From positions 17,333 through 81,332 of the forward strand of contig JAJDXV010000033.1 in the NCBI GenBank assembly GCA_022823085.1: a stretch of 64,000 nt of DNA. Direction: 5' to 3'. Each line of letters begins with the position of its first letter. Positions within the stretch are counted from its first letter, which is position 1. The position numbers and the translations under genes were made by a program. Shown here piece by piece: positions 34,350-43,875 of the stretch. The DNA comes from Candidatus Poribacteria bacterium. Lineage in GTDB: Bacteria; Poribacteria; WGA-4E; WGA-3G. The notes under the pieces are model-generated. The model was not told the DNA's origin. It worked only from the letters and a program-made list of their open reading frames with translations, and did not search any database.

Positions 34350-34560
34350 GTCGTCAGTTTTCAGTTAACAGGTTTCAGTTAACAGGTTTCATGTAACAAT
34401 TCACCGGTTAGGGGTGTACTCCAAGTTAGAATCAATGTTACAGAATAAATCATCAGGGGGAATAATTATCAGTCATCGGTTATTCGTTATCGGTTAAAGA
34501 GGTACTTTTTTTTCACAAAAACCTCTTTTAACTGACAACTGACAACTGGTAACTGATAAC
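34350..34560 (+). repeat. Heptamer-rich stem-loop element (family F)
   Basis: TTAACAG- and TAACTGA-type 7-base units lie on both sides of a hairpin with arms GTTAAAGAGGT (34493-34503) and ACCTCTTTTAAC (34521-34532). The whole forms a long imperfect palindrome of about 100 bases between two same-strand genes. The loop side has a T run, so it may also end transcription. Confidence 0.7.
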
Positions 34561-34568
34561 TAAAAAAT

Positions 34569-35285
34569 ATGAAACTCCAACTACCGACACTCATCGCCGT
34601 CTGCCTTTCTATTCTGATCATTGGCATTATCTACTTTTTTGCCAAAGACGAATCCCAATTGGGTGTCGCTGTCAATTTGGAAAGTGAAGAGTTCAAACAG
34701 ATGCGCACACACGCCAAAGATGCGTTTAACGCCAAAAAATACCAACAAGCAATCGAACTTTACAACCAAGCCATAATCATGCGTCCCGAAAACGCCGAAG
34801 TCTTTAACGACCTCGGAGCCGTCTATTATCAACAAGGTCTTGAATACGCCGGCCCGAACTGGCCCTCATGGGAAAAAGAATTGAGCAGCGAATCACGAGA
34901 CAACGCAATAGCGGAACTCAAAAACGCTATTGACAAAACCGACTCCGGCTCCATTGTACTCAAAACACGACATGAAGCAGTCGCTGATGCCATCGAAGCA
35001 GAAGCCAAACAACTCGGCGGCGAGGTATACAGACAACGTTGGGAAAACGAAATTACGCTTAACATTCTCATCGGAGAAACAAAAGTATATCTGTTACGCG
35101 CACGCGACCATTACATGCGCGCATTAGACCTGAAATCGACACATAGCGTCGCATATCGCAATCTCGGTTCGTTTTATATGAAAGTCGGCAAAACCGATAG
35201 AGCGATCGACTTCTACCAAGAAGCGTATAAACTGGACCCACGCGATACCGAATTACAAGAATATCTGAACCAATTCAGAAAATAA
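34569..35285 (+). CDS. Membrane-anchored TPR protein
   Basis: An N-terminal membrane segment (LIAVCLSILIIGIIYFFA) is followed by TPR helices: AFNAKKYQQAIELYNQAIIMRPENAEVFNDLGAVYYQQG near residue 55 and VAYRNLGSFYMKVGKTDRAIDFYQEAYKLDP at the end. The segment between is a charged helical insert. With no cleavage site visible it is likely an anchored periplasmic protein-interaction module. It starts directly behind a family F repeat (AAAAAATATG) without a clear ribosome site. The cyclase/AAA/TPR signalling gene follows after 42 bases. Confidence 0.85.
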   Translation: MKLQLPTLIAVCLSILIIGIIYFFAKDESQLGVAVNLESEEFKQMRTHAKDAFNAKKYQQAIELYNQAIIMRPENAEVFNDLGAVYYQQGLEYAGPNWPSWEKELSSESRDNAIAELKNAIDKTDSGSIVLKTRHEAVADAIEAEAKQLGGEVYRQRWENEITLNILIGETKVYLLRARDHYMRALDLKSTHSVAYRNLGSFYMKVGKTDRAIDFYQEAYKLDPRDTELQEYLNQFRK

Positions 35286-35327
35286 TACACAAGTTCTCTG
35301 TCCACAACGTAGGCGAGGAAACGGCGT

Positions 35328-38300
35328 ATGCAGCACAAACTCTGCGCAAATTGTGGGTTTTTAAATCCATCATTCAAATTTTGCGGTGAATGCGGCACAC
35401 CGCTCAACGCGCCTTCGCGCCCACGTGAATTACCGACACCCGATACAACCGCCATCGAACAGGCACTACCACACGGTGCGGAACGCCGACAACTCACAGT
35501 CCTTTTCTGCGATATTGTCGACTCCACAGCATTCACCGAAAAACTCGATCCCGAAGAACTCCGAAACCTATTAGAGATATATCGGACCTGTATCATGGAG
35601 GTGGTCTTAGCACAAAACGGACACATCGCACGCTACTTCGGGGACGGTATACTCGTCTATTTCGGTTACCCCGCCGCACATGAAGATACAGCACACCGTG
35701 CCGTGAGGGCTGCACTCGGTATCGTCGCCGCTATTAAAACACTAAACCCGTACCTCCATACAACCTTCGGTGTAGAGATCAGCGTCCGTATTAGCATTGA
35801 TACAGGACGTGTCGTCGTCTGGCACATCTCCGCGCAGGAATCACCGGAAGCCATCGACATCGTCGGTAAAACACCGAACCTCGCCGCAAGGATGCAAAAA
35901 CTCGCATCACCGAATACCATCGTGATTGGGGATACAACACACCAATTGGTTGACGGCTTTTTTGAATGCGATGCGCTCGGGGCATCCGCACTACGTGGTA
36001 TTTCGCAACCCGTCAACATCTATCAGGTGTCCGGTGAATTCCCCGCCCAAAGCCGACTCGATATCGCCAGTGAGAGTGGACTCACACCGCTGATCGGACG
36101 TAAACATGAGGTCGAACACCTTAAACAGAGTTGGACACAGGCACTCGCAGCGAATGGACAAGCACTCCTTATTGAAGGCGAAGCCGGTATCGGAAAATCG
36201 AGATGTGTACAAGTCATTCAGGAACACGTTGCAAACCATCCGGAGGCTGTCACTTTAGAAGGTAGATGCTCGCAATACTACCAGAACAGTCCGCTGTACC
36301 CTATCCTCTCGCTGTTCCAAGAACATGTTGTACAGTTCACCAATACCGACACCGCAGAAGCGAGGCTCGAAAAACTCGAAAATTTGCTCCAAGACTATAG
36401 CGTTCCAACTGTCGAACAGAACGAAAACGCGCAAGCACATATACCAGAAACGCTGCCACTCCTCGCCGAATTATTGGAGATACCTTTTGAAATACAGCGC
36501 CAAACGGAAACCGGTATCGGTATCCATCCATACAGTAGACCGATTGAGCAGGACACATACCCTTCCGGCTGGCGGCGCAGACAGCGACGACAACAGACAC
36601 TCGAAGTCCTCGTCGAAGTACTCCTGAAGATGTCGGAACAGAAACCGATCCTCTTCATCGTAGAGGACCTTCACTGGATCGATCCATCAAGTATCGAATT
36701 CCTCACACTTTTAATCGCACGGATCCAAAATGCCCGAATCTTCGTGGTCCTGTCCTGCCGCTCAGACACACACCATTTTCGGAACAGCGCGCAATCCAAT
36801 GAGGAACAGAACACACAGACAGGTACAGATGAGCGACTCGCAAACAATACCGTCGACAAAGAAACGCTGAAGAAACTGCTGCAACCGGCATGGGCAAATA
36901 CACTACCGCTGGAACCACTCACGCCGCCACAGGTAGAGACAATGATCCAACACGTTGCAGGCGATACGCGATTACCATCAGACTTATTGACAAAAATCGT
37001 CGAAATGACGGAAGGGGTCCCGCTGTTCGTCGAGGAACTCACACAGATGATGCTCGAAGGCGATACCTTGGCACTGTCTTCGGAGGCAACAGACGCAAGC
37101 GGCACAACAGCACAAACAGTAACTGTCCCTGTAACACTGCAAGACCTCCTGACAACACGATTAGATGAACTCGGTCCCGTCAAGGAGATCGTACAACTCG
37201 GCGCAACGCTCGGCAGAGAATGGACAGCCGAACTCCTCCACAAGATCGCCTCCGGTGTCGAACTCGGAAACGATACTTTTACCGATTTCGTAACCCTGAA
37301 GGCTGAACTCGATACATTAGTAAACGCCTATATCCTCAATCGAGACAAGATCTCGGATAGCCAATTCCGCTATACCTTTAGACATCCGCTGCTCCGCGAG
37401 ACGGCTTATCAAGCACTCCTAAAAAGCACGCGACAGCAGTACCATCAACAGATCGCAGAGGTCCTCCAACGCGAAGACGGTTTCCAACCCGAACTCGTCG
37501 CATATCACTATACCGAATCCGGACTCTCCGAAAAAGCGATCGACTATTGGCACCGAGCTGCACACCGCTCCTTAGAACGCTCCGCCAACGTCGAGGGTGT
37601 CCGACATATCATGCAAGGGTTGGCAGCACTCGAAACACGCTCAAAAAGCGTCAACACAACGGAAGAACAGGAAGCCGTCCAACGGCGTGAACTCGAACTG
37701 CAAACGACGCTCGGCACAGCACTCATCGCAACCAAAGGGTACGCCTCCCCAGAGGTCGAAGTCGCCTATACACGCGCACGCGAACTACTTGAAACACTCG
37801 AAAAAACGGAGGAGACAACTTCAAAAAATGAACCCGATACCTCGCTCGATGAGATAAAAGACCTCCGCTTCCCGATACTGTTCGGATTGTGGCTCTCACA
37901 TGTCGTTCGCGGCAGACTCCTCTCCGCACGCGAACTCGGTGAAGCCTGTGTCGCTATCGCAAAACAAGCGGAAAACCAAGCCTTTGAAATTGAAGCGCAT
38001 CGCGCACTCGGCGCAACACTCTACTATTTGAGCGAATTCAAAAGTGCATTAGCGCACATGGAGAAAGGCATTGAATACTATCAACCCCAGCACCACCACT
38101 CAGTGCCAGCGTTCCTCCACTATGTCGCTGAACCCGGTATGACACTCCTCGCCTACTCCGCACCCGTACTGTGGTGCCTCGGCTACCCAGCACAAGCCGA
38201 AGAACGGCTTAACAAAGCAATGGCGATCGGAAAAGATTCAAACCATCCATTTAGTGAGGCAGTATCGCTCCATTTCAAAACTGTCTTCTATCAATACCGA

Positions 38301-38942
38301 GGTGAAGTGGTGGAAGTAGATACCGCAGCACGGCAGATGCTACAGATATGTCGGGAACACGCGTTTTCCGGGTGGGAAGCCGCCGCACTCGTCATGAAAG
38401 GATGGACCATAGCAGAGCAGGACCGCCCTGAAGAAGGCATCGCTATGATCCGGAAAGGCATCGCCGCATGGGAAGAGACACGCGCTGAAGTACTCCTGCC
38501 GCTCTTCCTCGCACTCCTCGCACAAGCATATCAACGCGCCGGACAATACAGCTTGGCACTACAAACGCTTGATACCGCATTAGTTGTCATTACACGCACC
38601 GGCGAACGCACCTATGCCGCTGAACTAACGCGACGGAAGGGTGAACTCTACCTGATCCTCGCTGAGAAAGTTGAGGCTTACAGCAATGAGAATACGGCAG
38701 CAACGCTCGCGGAAGCCGAATCCTATTTTCTCGATGCCTTGGCTATCGCACAACGCCAAAACGCAAAATCGTGGGAACTCCGAGTCGCACTCAGTCTCAG
38801 CGAACTATGGCACACGCAAAACCGAGATACAGACGCATACAACTTACTAAAACCGATATACACATGGTTCTCAGAAGGTTCGGATACAAAAGACCTTATC
38901 CGCGCCAAAAACTTTCTAAAGGAATTAGAAACTCTCGCATAA
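35328..38942 (+). CDS. Zinc-ribbon / class III nucleotidyl cyclase / AAA ATPase / TPR signalling protein
   Basis: Domains in order: a four-cysteine zinc ribbon (LCANCGFLNPSFKFCGECG), a class III adenylate/guanylate cyclase at about 45-220 with both metal aspartates (LFCDIVDSTAF, RYFGDGILVYFG), a STAND-like AAA_16 ATPase from about 245 (Walker A IEGEAGIGKS, Walker B FIVEDLHWID), and a C-terminal TPR-like helical array from about 740 to the end. The enzyme half would make cAMP (or cGMP), and the ATPase/TPR half would switch it in response to a ligand. Such proteins are frequent in soil and marine bacteria with large signalling sets. A Crp/Fnr protein lies 4 kb upstream, a possible but unproven receiver of the signal. 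Confidence 0.9.
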   Translation: MQHKLCANCGFLNPSFKFCGECGTPLNAPSRPRELPTPDTTAIEQALPHGAERRQLTVLFCDIVDSTAFTEKLDPEELRNLLEIYRTCIMEVVLAQNGHIARYFGDGILVYFGYPAAHEDTAHRAVRAALGIVAAIKTLNPYLHTTFGVEISVRISIDTGRVVVWHISAQESPEAIDIVGKTPNLAARMQKLASPNTIVIGDTTHQLVDGFFECDALGASALRGISQPVNIYQVSGEFPAQSRLDIASESGLTPLIGRKHEVEHLKQSWTQALAANGQALLIEGEAGIGKSRCVQVIQEHVANHPEAVTLEGRCSQYYQNSPLYPILSLFQEHVVQFTNTDTAEARLEKLENLLQDYSVPTVEQNENAQAHIPETLPLLAELLEIPFEIQRQTETGIGIHPYSRPIEQDTYPSGWRRRQRRQQTLEVLVEVLLKMSEQKPILFIVEDLHWIDPSSIEFLTLLIARIQNARIFVVLSCRSDTHHFRNSAQSNEEQNTQTGTDERLANNTVDKETLKKLLQPAWANTLPLEPLTPPQVETMIQHVAGDTRLPSDLLTKIVEMTEGVPLFVEELTQMMLEGDTLALSSEATDASGTTAQTVTVPVTLQDLLTTRLDELGPVKEIVQLGATLGREWTAELLHKIASGVELGNDTFTDFVTLKAELDTLVNAYILNRDKISDSQFRYTFRHPLLRETAYQALLKSTRQQYHQQIAEVLQREDGFQPELVAYHYTESGLSEKAIDYWHRAAHRSLERSANVEGVRHIMQGLAALETRSKSVNTTEEQEAVQRRELELQTTLGTALIATKGYASPEVEVAYTRARELLETLEKTEETTSKNEPDTSLDEIKDLRFPILFGLWLSHVVRGRLLSARELGEACVAIAKQAENQAFEIEAHRALGATLYYLSEFKSALAHMEKGIEYYQPQHHHSVPAFLHYVAEPGMTLLAYSAPVLWCLGYPAQAEERLNKAMAIGKDSNHPFSEAVSLHFKTVFYQYRGEVVEVDTAARQMLQICREHAFSGWEAAALVMKGWTIAEQDRPEEGIAMIRKGIAAWEETRAEVLLPLFLALLAQAYQRAGQYSLALQTLDTALVVITRTGERTYAAELTRRKGELYLILAEKVEAYSNENTAATLAEAESYFLDALAIAQRQNAKSWELRVALSLSELWHTQNRDTDAYNLLKPIYTWFSEGSDTKDLIRAKNFLKELETLA

Positions 38943-39080
38943 AGGAGTAGCCAGTAAGCAGTTATAAGTTATAAGTTATAAGTTATAAGTTAAGAGGTGT
39001 TAGAATTATCGCATCCCTCTTTTAACTTATAACCAATAACTAAAAGGCGTACTCGCCGTACCAATAACTGCGTACTCGCT
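38943..39080 (+). repeat. Family F element, copy 1 of a duplicated leader of about 130 bases
   Basis: Four AGTTATA units, then a hairpin (AAGTTAAGAGG / CCTCTTTTAACTT) and a shared segment AAAAGGCGTACTCGCCGTAC that is itself a short hairpin. Nearly the same 130 bases recur at 39951-40081 ahead of the next gene, the second copy having fewer heptamers. Confidence 0.85.
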
Positions 39081-39089
39081 ATGAAAAAT

Positions 39090-39950
39090 ATGAGACTCGG
39101 CATCGTTGGACTCTGCGGTGATTTCCGCACACTGACATCAGAGCAGATCGCAAACATCAAGGCTCTGGAATTTACAGGTTTAAGTTTCCATTTTCCCAGT
39201 GCAGAGATACCGTCTGTACCGCCAGACGCGTGCACGCGTTGTGTAGAAATGTTGGAAGCCGCGGAACTCGATCTCGTGCAATTCGGCATCACATACAACG
39301 AATGCCTCTTTCACCCGAATGCCGCTGTCCGAGAAGCCGCGATCGCAAGCGTCCAACGCGGCATGGCAACCGCAGCCGCGCTCAACGCGCAACACTACCT
39401 GTTCCGACCGGGTAGCCTTAACCCTGACGGTGCTTGGACTTCGCATCGGGACAACTATCTCCCTGAATCGATGGAACGCTTGATTGAGACCCTGAAACCG
39501 ATCGCAGCACACGCCGAAAAACACGAACTCACACTCGTTATGGAGACACACGCCGTCTCCATCATGGATTCACCGGAAACCTGTCTCGAAATCGTTGAGA
39601 AGACCGGTTCCGAACGATTACGCATCGTTATGGATTTCGTCAACCATTTCCAAACACTCCGACAGGTCTACGATAGTGAAAATCGGCTTAACCACATCTT
39701 TGACGTGATGGGTCCTGTCGCACCTATGGCGCATATCAAAGACATCAGCGTTCAGAACGGACTCGTACTCCATCTCAATGAAGAGGTGCCCGGTGAAGGG
39801 GAGTTGGATATCGGTGTGGCACTCAAACGTTTCGATGCCCTCTATCCCGATGGCTATGGATTGATAGAACATCTACCCACGGAGAAGATCCCGCTCGCAA
39901 ACACCAACGTCCGACGTATCGCCGCCGAAAATGGCGTTAACATCTATTAG
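39090..39950 (+). CDS. Sugar phosphate isomerase/epimerase (xylose isomerase-like TIM barrel)
   Basis: An AP endonuclease 2-type TIM barrel. Metal-site segments are LVMETHAVSIMDSPETC (Glu), RIVMDFVNHFQ (Asp, His), MAHIKDISV (His, Asp) and YGLIEHLPTE (Glu), each at a strand end as expected. I use the ATG at 39090 (MRLGIVGLCGDF), which follows the AAAAATATG pattern seen at other starts here; the track ATG nine bases earlier lies in the repeat. It probably isomerises or epimerises a keto-sugar or inositol derivative. Its leader is a duplicated family F element. Confidence 0.85.
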   Translation: MRLGIVGLCGDFRTLTSEQIANIKALEFTGLSFHFPSAEIPSVPPDACTRCVEMLEAAELDLVQFGITYNECLFHPNAAVREAAIASVQRGMATAAALNAQHYLFRPGSLNPDGAWTSHRDNYLPESMERLIETLKPIAAHAEKHELTLVMETHAVSIMDSPETCLEIVEKTGSERLRIVMDFVNHFQTLRQVYDSENRLNHIFDVMGPVAPMAHIKDISVQNGLVLHLNEEVPGEGELDIGVALKRFDALYPDGYGLIEHLPTEKIPLANTNVRRIAAENGVNIY

Positions 39951-40081
39951 TGGAGGAGTAACCAGTAAGCAGTTATAAGTTATAAGTTAAGAGGTGTTAG
40001 AATTATCGCATCCCTCTTTTAACTAACTTATAACCAATAACTAAAAGGCGTACTCGCCGTACCAATAACTGCGTACTCGCT
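39951..40081 (+). repeat. Family F element, copy 2 of the duplicated leader
   Basis: Matches 38943-39080 almost base for base, except for fewer AGTTATA units and an extra TAAC in the right arm. It ends in the same GCGTACTCGCT directly before the next start codon. Confidence 0.85.
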
Positions 40082-42640
40082 ATGAAAAACATGTTCAAAA
40101 ACACACGCATCACACAACGCTTTTGGGCGTATACATTGCTCGCCATTTTTCTTTTTGTTACGCTTTTACCCGCAGTATTCGCGCAAGAAGAAACGGCCAC
40201 CGATGCTTTAGCAGAAAGTGCAAGTAGCCTCTGGGATCGGGTAAAAATCTATGTTGCGGCTGCCGCAATTAGCTTTCTGTTTGCTGGTATCTTCTACATT
40301 ATAGGACTCTTTCGGAAAGATAGACTCCTAAAGACGCTCCTCAATAAATATGTCGTTTTTCAGATGAAGGGCGAAGACAAACGGTATCGCGGCACGATGC
40401 GCCTTGAGATCACAGGGATGGAAATTATCTCCGAAGAATCGAGGCAACGGGGACACGCACCGAGTTATATCTTCACAAACAAAGAGCGTGAAGACCAAAT
40501 TGTCGCATATATCCGCTATCACGATACGATGAACGAGCGTGAACTACGCGAACGCGCCTGGGAACTCGAGCGCGTCTACCACCCACCCCTCCTCTACAAA
40601 ATACGGCGGAAAATACGAAACATGTTCGTCGCGCTCGGAGAAGCCTCAAAAAATGCGATCAGCATGGTGTTTCAAGGGGTCCGCAACAGTTTAGGAACGC
40701 GCTTCAACCGGTATAACCAAGCATACCAACAAGCACTCAACAGAAATAACGCAGATGTTACCGGACTCAGCGAACTCGATGAATCCACCGACTATCTCGA
40801 AGAAGAAGAGGTCTATGAACGTCTCATAGAACGTCTCGTCGGCACACGCATCAAAGTGCGTACAGCGACAGGCGAATATACCGCGATCCTCAAAGACTAT
40901 AATAATAAACATATCGCTTTAATGGACGTGAAAGACAAAGACAACAACGGGTACAGAGATGATTGGAAATATGAAATTGAGTATAAACACAACTTAAATG
41001 CGCTAAATCGACGCGACGACCGCGGCTTGCGCTGTCGCGCCGAAGCCGGCGACGCAAACGGAGACTTTCTCGTCTTTGAAAACAATACACCTTATCAGAT
41101 CCGACTCGGGAAAATCGTGTTTTGGGATGGCGCGCCCGAATGGGGTCGGGATTTTGAGTTCAAAAAATATACGATCAACGCCTTCAGTGTCCAGAAACTC
41201 CGGGTTCGCCCCGTCGCCAGACATAAGGTCGGCCCATTCGACCGCGTTGCGAAACCTGAACGACTCAGGATAGGAAATTATAAAAAGTTTAGGATCAACT
41301 TTCGCTCTTTTCGCGATGCCGACATAATCTTCCCGCGTACAGGCGGACGCTGCACCATTATCGAAAGCGCGGAAAAATATCAACCCGAACTCTTCAGTCT
41401 AAGCGGCTTGACAGACACGATTTTAGACATGAGCGATAAAGAAGACATCGCCATCGCAGATAAGGAAGGCAAACCTATCCACGGCATAAACATCGTCCAC
41501 GGATATGTGACCAACGTCAACGAAGAACGCATCGATCTGAAAACGATTGACACCAGTTATAGCCGAAGATGGGATATTGAAAACGCCTTCCGCAGTTTCG
41601 ACAATAGATTCCGTCGCGGATTCCCGCTCCACAAACGGCTAATGCCGACAAATCGCGCCAAAATTACCGCACACGCCGCCATCGTTGAACAGATACACGA
41701 CAACGCCGTTCGGCACGAGGCGTTAGCACCGCTCGTCTATCCGCAGAGCCGAACGCTAAATCGGACAGAACAACGCAAACGCCGCCGAAAACTCATCCGA
41801 AACCGAATTGCCGGAAGCATAAACGCTGTCGTTAACAGCAAGTTCTTCAAACCCGATACCGGAATCGCCAGAATCCCAGGTGTCACCCGCTCAGAAGTAC
41901 AAATGGCGATGCCCCTCAAACTCATGGCACTCACCGGGAACACTTCCACAGTCGAGTATCCTGTCCTCGAACGTTTCGAGTACATTCAAGAACATCATAT
42001 ACTCTATAGCGAAGTCCAAAACTTACGAACCGACCGGCTCCCGAAAACCGATATTTTGTGGATCGGCAACGGTGAAATCTACAAATCCGGCTATCGACTG
42101 AACATCGATGCGGAACATCGGATCAAAAACTTCGTCAGCCAAGGCGGCGTCGTCATCGTCTCCGGGCAAGATGTCAAGGCAAGTGCCAAGCAGCGCCGTG
42201 GAACCGGATGGATACCCGAACCGCTCACCGGCATCGAGTGTGACGAAACTTATGAACTCTTTCCGACATCACAAGGAAAACGCTCACGGATCTTCCAACG
42301 ACCGAATCCAATAAACGGAAATCACCACGCCGATCCAAACGCGATGGACCAACCCCTAATCCGGCTCGACGATATGTGGCTCGACCCACTCAGAAAATGG
42401 ACACCGCTCGCGAAAACCAATACGGCAGCAGCGGGGCTAAAGGACGGGTTTGAGGACGCCTCCGCACTGCTTCTCCTGCCATTTCAGAAGGGGTTATACA
42501 TCGTTACCAGCTTGAAAAATGAGACAGAAACGGATGTGAAAATCAACGATAAAATCATGGAAAATCTGCTCCACTTCTCTGTCAGATGGATCGACAAACA
42601 ACGTTCACCGCGCAAACCACACAACGGAGCCGTAAACTAA
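40082..42640 (+). CDS. Large membrane protein of unknown function with C-terminal DUF4159/GATase-like domain
   Basis: I do not recognise the protein as a whole. Residues 14-34 (FWAYTLLAIFLFVTLLPAVFA) look like a signal peptide or anchor, and 60-80 (VAAAAISFLFAGIFYIIGLF) is a second membrane segment. Residues 80-590 are charged, arginine-rich and contain an SH3-like beta stretch (TRIKVRTATGEYTAILKDY). Residues 620-790 resemble a DUF4159 or ThuA-type glutamine-amidotransferase fold: TDILWIGNGEIYKSG, then FVSQGGVVIVSGQD. No catalytic cysteine is evident. The stop is adjacent to the lpxK stop on the other strand (convergent, no spacer). Confidence 0.6.
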   Translation: MKNMFKNTRITQRFWAYTLLAIFLFVTLLPAVFAQEETATDALAESASSLWDRVKIYVAAAAISFLFAGIFYIIGLFRKDRLLKTLLNKYVVFQMKGEDKRYRGTMRLEITGMEIISEESRQRGHAPSYIFTNKEREDQIVAYIRYHDTMNERELRERAWELERVYHPPLLYKIRRKIRNMFVALGEASKNAISMVFQGVRNSLGTRFNRYNQAYQQALNRNNADVTGLSELDESTDYLEEEEVYERLIERLVGTRIKVRTATGEYTAILKDYNNKHIALMDVKDKDNNGYRDDWKYEIEYKHNLNALNRRDDRGLRCRAEAGDANGDFLVFENNTPYQIRLGKIVFWDGAPEWGRDFEFKKYTINAFSVQKLRVRPVARHKVGPFDRVAKPERLRIGNYKKFRINFRSFRDADIIFPRTGGRCTIIESAEKYQPELFSLSGLTDTILDMSDKEDIAIADKEGKPIHGINIVHGYVTNVNEERIDLKTIDTSYSRRWDIENAFRSFDNRFRRGFPLHKRLMPTNRAKITAHAAIVEQIHDNAVRHEALAPLVYPQSRTLNRTEQRKRRRKLIRNRIAGSINAVVNSKFFKPDTGIARIPGVTRSEVQMAMPLKLMALTGNTSTVEYPVLERFEYIQEHHILYSEVQNLRTDRLPKTDILWIGNGEIYKSGYRLNIDAEHRIKNFVSQGGVVIVSGQDVKASAKQRRGTGWIPEPLTGIECDETYELFPTSQGKRSRIFQRPNPINGNHHADPNAMDQPLIRLDDMWLDPLRKWTPLAKTNTAAAGLKDGFEDASALLLLPFQKGLYIVTSLKNETETDVKINDKIMENLLHFSVRWIDKQRSPRKPHNGAVN

Positions 42641-43774
42641 CTATCCACCGAACAGTGCTTCATCAAACTTATCAACTTCGTTCTTAATAACCAAAGCGAT
42701 CTCAAGCACGGCTATCACAACTTCCCGATCTGCCGCGAGATCCACCAACTTCTGTTCATCCTTCTGTGTTGTAACAATCAGGTCGGCTTGTGCTGTCTGA
42801 AACGCGGTCTCTATCGCTGCCATGTCTACCTCAGTATAAACGTGATGATCCGGAAACGCCAGCAGCTCTACACGTTCTGGTGAATATTGCCTAAGCGTCG
42901 CAACAAACGCATCTGGGTTCCCGATCCCGCAGACAGCGAGAATCCGTTTTCCCGCAATCGCTTTCTTCGCAGTGTGGAGAAACGCCGTCTCCTCAAAACT
43001 CGGCTTCGGCACTAAAGGATAGAGACGTACAGGTTGGTGGACACTCTCCAAAATCAGCGCGTTCGGTGCGAGCTGTTGAAATGCTGCTTTAGCATCTTGC
43101 AACATATCAGCCGCGTCTGTATGTGTCAATAGGATAACATCCGCGCGTCGGAGCGCTGTAAAAGGTTCGCGCAGGGTCCCCGCGGGTAATAATTTCGCTC
43201 CACGCCTCGCTGCCACGCTTCCAACCGAGCCGCCTCCGACAGGAACGGTGAGGATATCGACATCACGCGCGAGCCGCCGGTGTTGGAACCCGTCATCAAG
43301 AAGCAGAACATCCACACCAAAACGTTCAAGTGCAACCTGTCCTGCCTGATAGCGGTGCCGCCCTACAATAATCGGTATACCGCTGAGATGCTTCGCCAAC
43401 ATATACGCTTCATCGCCGCTCTCTTTTAAGGTGGCACACACCCGCTCACCATCTGAGACAATTGTTACCTGTTCACGAGACGCACGTTTATACCCACGCA
43501 GTAGAATCGCGGCACGGACATTCTCCCGCTGAAGACGTTTCGCAATAGCAATAACGGCAGGTGTTTTCCCGGTTCCGCCAACGGTAATATTACCGACACT
43601 GATCACCCGACACGGCAACCTGCGCGCTTTAAACACACCGACCGCATAAAGTCGGTTCCGCCCTGAAACAATCAAACGATAAAGCCAACTGAGGGGTAGG
43701 AATAAAAAACGGATAGGACTGGAAAGAAGTCGCTGTTGCAGTGAGGCAAGATCAAGCGAGGATGTAAGTTTCAT
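42641..43774 (-). CDS. lpxK: Tetraacyldisaccharide 4'-kinase LpxK
   Basis: Lipid A kinase of the inner membrane; it phosphorylates the 4' position of the disaccharide made by LpxB. The P-loop is SVGNITVGGTGKTPAVIAI, the second conserved block VLLDDGFQHRRLARDVDIL, and the third PAGTLREPFTALRRADVILLTHTD. The N-terminal hydrophobic helix (IRFLFLPLSWLYRLI) is the expected membrane anchor. The track starts at a TTG; I use the ATG at 43774 (MKLTSSLD). It follows lpxB, 70 bases apart, across a repeat. Together they show that the cell makes lipid A and so is diderm. Confidence 0.93.
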   Translation of the reverse strand: MKLTSSLDLASLQQRLLSSPIRFLFLPLSWLYRLIVSGRNRLYAVGVFKARRLPCRVISVGNITVGGTGKTPAVIAIAKRLQRENVRAAILLRGYKRASREQVTIVSDGERVCATLKESGDEAYMLAKHLSGIPIIVGRHRYQAGQVALERFGVDVLLLDDGFQHRRLARDVDILTVPVGGGSVGSVAARRGAKLLPAGTLREPFTALRRADVILLTHTDAADMLQDAKAAFQQLAPNALILESVHQPVRLYPLVPKPSFEETAFLHTAKKAIAGKRILAVCGIGNPDAFVATLRQYSPERVELLAFPDHHVYTEVDMAAIETAFQTAQADLIVTTQKDEQKLVDLAADREVVIAVLEIALVIKNEVDKFDEALFGG

Positions 43775-43789
43775 ATTTTTCAAGTTGCC

Positions 43790-43875
43790 AGTTACCAGTT
43801 TCCAGTAACCAGTTGCCAGTAACCAGTGAAGAAGTCTCTTTTACTGTTAACTGTTAACTGTTAACTGTTAACTTC
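43790..43875 (-). repeat. Heptamer repeats (family F) overlapping the lpxB 3' end
   Basis: Four tandem TGTTAAC units plus CAGTTAC/CAGTAAC units fill the lpxB-lpxK spacer and run into the lpxB reading frame. They encode the final residues TVNS and the stop codon of LpxB. Confidence 0.8.

Noticed and set aside
36671-37243. 190-residue minus-strand ORF in the cyclase gene
   Set aside because: Antisense shadow, serine/valine-rich, no start signal.
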